DNA from: CAYUBI01 sp964443005
GTDB lineage: Bacteria > Margulisbacteria > Riflemargulisbacteria > GWF2-35-9 > CAYUBI01
Assembly (NCBI GenBank): GCA_964443005.1
Contig: CAYUBI010000096.1
Span: forward strand, 1 to 5,024
Direction: 5' to 3'
DNA: 5,024 bases
Position numbers and translations under genes: made by a program. Positions 1 through 5,024 of this stretch are shown in pieces. Every line of letters starts with the position of its first letter. Positions within the stretch are counted from its first letter, which is position 1. Below the pieces are notes generated by a model. That model had not been told where the DNA came from. It worked only from the letters and a program-made list of their open reading frames with translations, and ran no database searches.

Positions 1-1921
1 TGGTATTAACGTCAATCTGAAAGGATTGATCAATAGAATAATTCTCTAATTCTTTCAGTCGTGTTTCAATTTCTGTATCAATGGCTGTATACTCCTCCGC
101 CTTTTTTACAGGATCAGCATTGCTCACAAATGCTTGGCGTGCAAATAGCGAATAAATTGCATCCATTTTTAAGGCTAATTGAACTTGGACACGAAACGAT
201 AAAGGAACTTCTTTACGATCTGAAAATCCGCCTTTAACAAAAAACTTTGCCCGAGTGAAAAACAATTCAGCAGATTCCTCCGGATGATTAAAGGCTATTC
301 TGTCTGTAAATAATTGTCGAATCACATGAAAAAGTTCGATTTTTTTGGGATCAGACTGAATATCATTAGGTAATTCATCTGACAACCGACTTAAAAACTG
401 AACCAATTTTTCAGCATTGTATAATTCAGCTCGATTATAAAGGTCCATGGCTTTTTCATCTAAGTCCGCAGGACAAGGACGCCCATATTTTTCAAAAATG
501 TCTGTCATTTCATTGCGATAACTATTTAGCAAACCAGAAACACTCAAAAATAATTTATTATAATCTAAACGATCTGCGTTGTTAATTAACTGATTAATAT
601 AGCTATAAGTAGACTGCTGAAAAATATGATGAAGCTTAAATATATCGTCAGCATTAATAACAATTCGATTATCTTTATAATTTTCAAGAAAAGTCCGAGC
701 ACACGTCATCCGAAAAGCTGACAACTTAACCTGAGTACTAACAGATAAATTATCTAAAAAAGAAGACAATTTTGTTTCTAGCTTTTCTGCAACATTAATG
801 GATGCTGAAAATTTCTGATCTGATAAAATACTGGTGGGTTGCCTTTGCGCTAAAAAGTTCAATGATTGATCAGGCTGAAGTAATCCATAACCATTTTCCA
901 TTAGTTTCAATTCCAAATCCGTAAACTCCCGACGAGCATCAAGACCAATCAATGCTTTGCCAAGTTCTTCAAGCAACGACTGCGTTAACGTATCATAAAC
1001 AGTCTGTGGCAAAGCTAATGTCGGGTCATTTTGCCCTGCGATATTTTTATAATATAAATCAATACACTGATTAATCGTTTCGCGATAAAAATTCATGCGC
1101 TCGCCCCAAACGTCATTTTTAAATGCCAAATTATTCATCACTTTAATTTGTGCCAGCTCAATCAAAGGTGAGGGATTAACCTTCATTAATTTGTCATAGA
1201 TTTCTGGCAATTGACTAAATAAATACAGCTCAGATACTGAGCCTTCCAAGGACTCGATCATTTTTGCCATTCGCAAATAATCGTCCTGATTTTGTGGCTT
1301 CACCTGACTTAAATACTCCATAGCTTTTTTATAAGTCAAACTTGGTTTTTGTGCTGTATTTGCAGCTGATGTAGCAGCATATGCTGTTATCATCGATTTC
1401 CCGCGACTATTAATAGCAGGTGAATCATACAGAGATCTTAGATTTTTTTCTGCTTCCTCCTGCTGCGACTTCATTGCGATTTTCATGGTTTGTGAGTCAC
1501 TGCTCCATAACATTCTTAATTTTTCCCACACACTTCCAGGAAGAATTGAAACCTCTCCTTTTGCTCCAAAAAATATATAATTGTTTTTTATATTTTCAAT
1601 GGCATCCTTCATCAGCGGTTCTGTTTGCTTTTGCATTTTTTTTAAAGGGTTAATAATGTTATCCGTTACCATTTTACTAGCATCGGGATAATGATTTAAA
1701 AAGGAATTATTTTTAATTACCTCAAACAGTCCATTGCCACTATCTTTAACAATTTTTAAATATTGTTGTTGAGATTTCGTATCATTGACACGAATCGAAG
1801 ACAACACCATTAATAACAAATGCTCATAAAGCTGTTTCGCTTGTTCTAGGGTTATTTCTTTTTTCCCAGCCAAAACCTGATCTACCATTGCAAGAATATT
1901 TTGATAATGATAAGCTGTTGA
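1..1921 (-). CDS. Helical C-terminal region of the large GH8-like protein (3' segment, open at window edge)
   Basis: Only one minus-strand frame is open from the gap to the left edge: 640 codons with no stop and one base left over. If the gap is truly 100 bases this is the same frame as the segment starting at 3787 and would be residues 623-1262 of one protein; no stop codon is reached. The gap size is conventional, so a separate gene starting inside the gap cannot be excluded. The sequence is rich in K, E, L, Q and N, almost entirely predicted helix by eye, with few glycines and no membrane segment or export signal. A low-complexity Ala/Thr/Ser linker (near residue 802, about 1350-1384) divides it. 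The stretch from Y819 (YKKAMEYLSQVKPQNQDDY) and a later one containing KAMDLYNRAELYNAEKL resemble TPR helix pairs, but there is no regular 34-residue spacing. I recognise no catalytic motif. A scaffold or interaction role is inference. Confidence 0.8.
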
Positions 1922-2021
1922 NNNNNNNNNNNNNNNNNNNNNNNNNNNNNNNNNNNNNNNNNNNNNNNNNNNNNNNNNNNNNNNNNNNNNNNNNNNNNNN
2001 NNNNNNNNNNNNNNNNNNNNN
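1922..2021. other. Scaffold gap of 100 N
   Basis: Exactly 100 undetermined bases, the conventional placeholder for a join of unknown length. It falls inside the large minus-strand reading frame, just after the GH8-like region. The frame on both sides agrees if the length is taken at face value, which would happen by chance one time in three. Confidence 0.95.
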
Positions 2022-3787
2022 TTGCCATACAGATCCAAAATTGTTCCATGACTGCTTTGGGTAAATTCTTTTGTTGTATTATTTAATAATTTATACTCGG
2101 TTGTGGGAATTTGAATGGCACTACCTGGTGCTTGGCCTTCTATTATAATAGGAATTACGACAGCTACATCTGTTGAGAGTGTGCTATAAACTGGTTTCGC
2201 ATCAACTGTTGTATGTTCTACATTGATTTGTACATATAACCTAATAAATTCCTTAAGATCTTCTTGTTTGATCTGATATTTGGGATCTAGGCCCACACGA
2301 TTTGTATCGGAATCAACAGATTCTCTCATTAAAAAAGATAAAAACGTCGGTGAAGTTGTGAGAATTTTGGGACTGGTGCGATCAAACAGTTTTTCATGCT
2401 GAAAGTTCCCCTGATCATCAAAATACAATTGATATTGTTCTAGCAAAAATTTATCTTTTTTAAGAATCTCATAAGCAGTTTCAAAAGAATCTTTTCGGAT
2501 TTTATACCATAAATCTTTGTTCTCTGGGTCAAATTGCGCAAAAACATGCGCATAATGCATGATAGATAAGGAATTGGTTGTCCAAAAACCATGATTCAGC
2601 GGTGTTTGTGGCTGCACATCTTCTGAAATATTTAATAAAATTTTTCCGGATTCCATAGGATTTCCGTCACTAATTGTATTATTAAAATATATCAATTCGC
2701 GACTTTTGATACGTGATAGCATTTTTTTTGCTTCCTCACCGTATTTTTTTGCTTCTGCAGTATCTTCTTTTGAATCAAACAACAGGCTACCTTCAATAAA
2801 CGCAGCTGCTATTAACAAATCTGTATCAACAGCGGAATTGATATCTTGTGCCTGAGGAATGCGTAATTCCTTTGTAACTTTATCATAAACTACACGGGAA
2901 GCAATTAAATATTCAGAATCAACTCTCATGGCAATCACGCTACTTGCCATTAACTTGAAATTTTGCTTTAGTTTAGATAATTCTTCTGGATAATTGCCCT
3001 TGCTTTTCATCCATTTTGTTAGCAAAATTATGGCATTGAGTGTTTCAGCCATATCAATCGAATTTGAAAACCCCTCTTGCGACCAATCGCAAATAAACAA
3101 ACAATCTTTTTCTTTTATAGCAGGATCATTTGAATTAGTGACTTTTCCAATTACACCAAAATCAGCAATATACTTGATCAGTTCATGATATTTGTTCATC
3201 ATTGCCTCATCAATAGAAAGTTTGGGAATAGTAGGGTTAACGACCTGCCGCATTAATTCGCCAATAATTTCTCTAAAATAATCCTTTCGTTCAGCTACTG
3301 CTTCAATGGATGGATTGCCAAGAATATCAATATCTTTAAAAATATCATCTAGCTTTGCCATAAGACCCACTAAAACCGTATTTGTGCCTAAACATTTGCC
3401 TATATCATAAGCATCGTTAATGGAAAGATTAATATGGGAACTGAGAGGAATACCTAGGGGCGAAACACGTTTACCTTTTTCACTTTGAATGGCTTGATAC
3501 AGTTTTTTTAAAACCTGTACACCGCTAACTTCATCTTTAACTGCTCGTAATTCTTGTTTTAACATGTCAAGACTAGCAGGGGTAACTTTTACAGTCTGTA
3601 GTTTTTGAAAAACTGGAACACTGGGCAATTCAACATTAATCTGGGTAATGGGTGGAGGCGGAAGTACAGGTATCTCAGACAGTGCAGACACTGTCTGAGT
3701 CAGCTCTTTAGCTGCTGGCATTGGTGTTGTTTTATGAACACCAACTAGTTGAGTACTATTACTGTTACTTTTATCGATCCTAGTCAT
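2022..3787 (-). CDS. Large protein with glycoside hydrolase family 8-like domain (5' segment, up to the N gap)
   Basis: The ATG at 3787 opens 588 complete codons before the gap. The N-terminus is polar (MTRIDKSNSN) with a PPPP run at 43-46 and no signal peptide or membrane segment. From about residue 225 the order of motifs resembles GH8 (alpha/alpha)6-barrel enzymes such as BcsZ. SQEG with E238 sits where the general acid (E55 in E. coli BcsZ) lies in SEG. DTDLLIAAAF with D321 and D323 matches the SASDADLxIAxxL segment. NHGFW from N398 matches NPSY(L/F). SDTNR with D494 and R497 matches (Y)DAxR, whose aspartate is the BcsZ base D243. YSTLSTDVAVVIP from Y534 matches the GFSAAMLPF region. GH8 enzymes cleave beta-1,4-glucan, xylan or chitosan and are normally exported; this one looks cytoplasmic or exported by another route. 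Loops are longer than in BcsZ (256 rather than 188 residues between acid and base). The assignment is by eye; a diverged or inactive homologue is possible. Confidence 0.85.
3674..3699 (-). repeat. Perfect 11-base inverted repeat inside the coding start of the large gene
   Basis: Arms ctcagacagtg (3674-3684) and cactgtctgag (3689-3699) are exact reverse complements around a 4-base loop. The hairpin lies about 90 bases into the gene, over codons 30-38 (TQTVSALSE). No T-run follows on either strand, so it is not a standard intrinsic terminator. It could slow ribosomes, stabilise mRNA or bind a protein, or be chance. Confidence 0.6.
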
Positions 3788-3793
3788 AATATG

Positions 3794-3799
3794 TCCCCT
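3794..3799 (-). promoter_or_regulatory. Ribosome-binding site of the GH8-like gene
   Basis: The minus strand reads AGGGGA, 6 bases before the ATG at 3787, which is good Shine-Dalgarno spacing. An in-frame TAA lies ten codons upstream of the ATG, in the spacer. The ATG at 3787 is the only well-supported start for the large protein. Confidence 0.8.
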
Positions 3800-3804
3800 A
3801 CCAA

Positions 3805-3840
3805 CTATTTAACTTCTAATAAGTTATCGATGCATTTCAT
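3805..3840 (-). CDS. Possible 11-codon leader ORF in the spacer
   Basis: An ATG at 3840 opens a frame encoding MKCIDNLLEVK and ends at TAG (3807-3805), 17 bases before the ATG of the large gene. GGGA (3850-3847) lies 6 bases before this ATG, a plausible but short Shine-Dalgarno site. The peptide begins M-x-x-I-D, as does the downstream protein (MTRID), because the two start regions are copies of one another. It is not in frame with the downstream gene (offset 53). It may be a translated leader that couples the two genes, or simply the by-product of a tandem duplication. No function can be assigned. Confidence 0.25.
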   Translation of the reverse strand: MKCIDNLLEVK

Positions 3841-3853
3841 AATTTGTCCCATT

Positions 3854-5024
3854 CTATTTTTTTGCGTCCTGTGTTAGGTTATGCTTTTTATAAAAATTGT
3901 CTGCGGTTTTCAGTGCTTTTTTTGACAAGGCAGTTAATTTTACTTGATTCGTTGGCAAAAATCCCTGGATGTCCTCTTTGATTGCAATGTCTGCTCTGCA
4001 AATGAATTTCAACACCTTTTCAGATATAGGCTCCTTGCGTAACGATTCATTAGCAATGCCTTGAATGGCAATGTTATTGGACAATGCTGCACTCATTCGA
4101 CGTGCTTGTTCATTCAGCCAATACCACAGAACAAAATCCTTAATAATCATAGCCATTGAACCATTGATCATTGCATTTAACCCATCTAAGGCCAAATAAC
4201 CCATTAGGAAATTGAACAACAAGCTCATAATGATTAATTTCTTAGTACCAGGATTAGCAAACAGACTATTTGTTGTTGCAGGCGATTCAATTGTTACAGA
4301 AAAATCTTCAAGCCGATTTGGCCTTAAATAGGGCGCTTGTTTAAACACTTCTTCACTCGTTTTAATTTGAACAAATGATTGTTGAGCAGCCAGCGCAACT
4401 TCGGCCTTGTTATGCCCCATAAACTCACGCATTTTGTCATCCATGTGCATTTTGTACACATACTGCCCTATACAACCAATAATAAAGGCAAATAAAACTG
4501 CTGGTGGCGTTAGTCCAGTTAAAGCAATAGGCGTTACTGAAAATGCAGTTAACACCATGCCTACTTGGATTAAATCACGAATCATAAAAGAGGAACCATA
4601 CGATAACGTTTCAAACCCACGAGCCCAGGTAGCCATTGGCGTTAATTGCCTCCATTTTCGAAAAGCTTGTGCATAATTACCCATTAATGCTGCTGTTGCT
4701 GCATACCATCGAATTGTCTTTTGAACAATTATCACATACATATTGGAGCTATCCGCAGACATACCTGCAATTTCTTGATTCATGGCTTTACCAATCGAGC
4801 CAATACTTTCCAGTTTGGGCTTAGAAGCAGCATCTTCAACAGGTGAATTGGTAATATCTACTTGCGAGGTAGTAATATCGCCATCAGTAGCAACTGCGAT
4901 TTCATGACTGGCCATCAGTCGTATTTTACCAATAAAACCAGCTGCTTCCCAATCAAAACGTGTGGTTTCATACACTAGCCAAGCAGTCATCAAATGAGAA
5001 AGATGTTGGGCTAACGCGGGGTCT
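3854..5024 (-). CDS. Multi-pass membrane protein, 5'-partial; possible C-terminal part of a GT2 (cellulose-synthase-like) glycosyltransferase
   Basis: The frame is open from the right edge to a TAG at 3856-3854, giving 389 visible residues. The first are DPALAQHLSH, followed by TTG (4993) and ATG (4990). Neither codon has a Shine-Dalgarno site and the frame continues upstream without a stop, so the true start is probably outside the window. Numbering from the first visible residue, a polar stretch covers about 45-85. Then QKTIRW occurs at 101-106 with a basic helix after it. Hydrophobic segments follow at about 146-170, 173-190, 262-282 and 286-303, and a basic, soluble tail ends in DAKK. Processive GT2 enzymes have a TED motif, then QxxRW, then membrane helices. 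The visible D1 follows a codon ending in A (GAA is possible) and could be the ED aspartate, but the QxxxRW here has one extra residue. The GH8-like gene starting 66 bases downstream on the same strand fits a glucan locus. Membrane protein: high confidence. GT2: tentative. An unrelated membrane protein is the main alternative. Confidence 0.85.
   Translation of the reverse strand, partial: DPALAQHLSHLMTAWLVYETTRFDWEAAGFIGKIRLMASHEIAVATDGDITTSQVDITNSPVEDAASKPKLESIGSIGKAMNQEIAGMSADSSNMYVIIVQKTIRWYAATAALMGNYAQAFRKWRQLTPMATWARGFETLSYGSSFMIRDLIQVGMVLTAFSVTPIALTGLTPPAVLFAFIIGCIGQYVYKMHMDDKMREFMGHNKAEVALAAQQSFVQIKTSEEVFKQAPYLRPNRLEDFSVTIESPATTNSLFANPGTKKLIIMSLLFNFLMGYLALDGLNAMINGSMAMIIKDFVLWYWLNEQARRMSAALSNNIAIQGIANESLRKEPISEKVLKFICRADIAIKEDIQGFLPTNQVKLTALSKKALKTADNFYKKHNLTQDAKK

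Larger units (their letters stand above)
3771..3850 (-). repeat. Imperfect direct repeat duplicating a translation start region
   Basis: Copies at 3771-3797 and 3824-3850 align without gaps over 27 bases with 22 matches, at a period of 53 bases. On the minus strand each copy reads GGGACA(T/A)ATTATGA, then a variable patch of about five bases, then ATCGATAA. Each copy therefore holds a Shine-Dalgarno core, an ATG and codons giving M-x-x-I-D. The copy at 3771-3797 is the real start of the large gene. The copy at 3824-3850 starts the 11-codon frame. Confidence 0.75.

Noticed and set aside
25..34. Palindrome attgatcaat as an operator.
   Set aside because: It is a short AT-rich palindrome inside coding sequence; gattgatca also occurs elsewhere (near 864), as expected by chance.
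1420..1653. Plus-strand 77-codon frame rich in Phe and Leu.
   Set aside because: It is antisense to the helical region. The F/L richness is what Lys/Glu-rich minus-strand codons give when read backwards, so it is not a membrane peptide.
2994..3188. Plus-strand 64-codon frame.
   Set aside because: Antisense to the GH8-like segment, across the conserved-looking SQEG region, with no independent signal.
3788..3853. Terminator or independent promoter in the spacer between the two genes.
   Set aside because: No stem-loop with a T-run and no convincing -35/-10 pair could be seen; the two genes are more simply co-transcribed.
4407..4824. Two overlapping plus-strand open frames (4407-4676 and 4636-4824).
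   Set aside because: They lie antisense inside the well-supported membrane protein gene and have no ribosome-binding site or recognisable domain; they are shadows of its codons.
3854..4993. Complete 379-codon gene starting at TTG 4993.
   Set aside because: The same frame remains open to the window edge with protein-like sequence, and there is no Shine-Dalgarno site before TTG 4993 or ATG 4990. A 5'-partial gene is more likely.

Overview
The window is AT-rich and reads almost entirely on the minus strand. It holds two coding units in the same direction, separated by only 66 bases, and a 100-base run of N (1922-2021) that marks a scaffold join. Codon use, the Shine-Dalgarno site and gene packing are bacterial. 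The domain types suggest a Gram-negative bacterium with low GC, but nothing here fixes the taxon. I see no rRNA, tRNA, CRISPR array or insertion sequence.

Reading along the minus strand from the right edge, the first gene (5024 to 3854) is a multi-pass membrane protein whose 5' end lies outside the window. Its frame stays open to the edge, so the TTG and ATG codons near 4990 are probably not its start. It carries a QxxxRW-like motif followed by two pairs of hydrophobic segments. That layout recalls the C-terminal half of processive family 2 glycosyltransferases such as cellulose synthase BcsA, but the match is by eye and tentative.

The 66-base spacer (3788-3853) contains an 11-codon mini-ORF. 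It also contains the first copy of an imperfect 27-base direct repeat that duplicates the ribosome-binding site, start codon and first codons of the next gene, 53 bases apart.

The second gene starts at 3787 behind a good Shine-Dalgarno site and stays open to the left edge, in one frame on both sides of the N run. If the gap really is 100 bases, the protein exceeds 1,260 residues. Its first ~590 residues contain a region resembling glycoside hydrolase family 8 (the BcsZ/CMCax endoglucanase family). The landmark acidic positions appear to be kept, but there is no signal peptide. The remaining ~640 residues are strongly helical, have no membrane segment, and could form a TPR-like or other helical scaffold.

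If both readings are right, the pair would couple a beta-glucan-type polymerase to a family 8 hydrolase, as in cellulose operons, but with an oversized, apparently non-secreted hydrolase. That functional link is inference.
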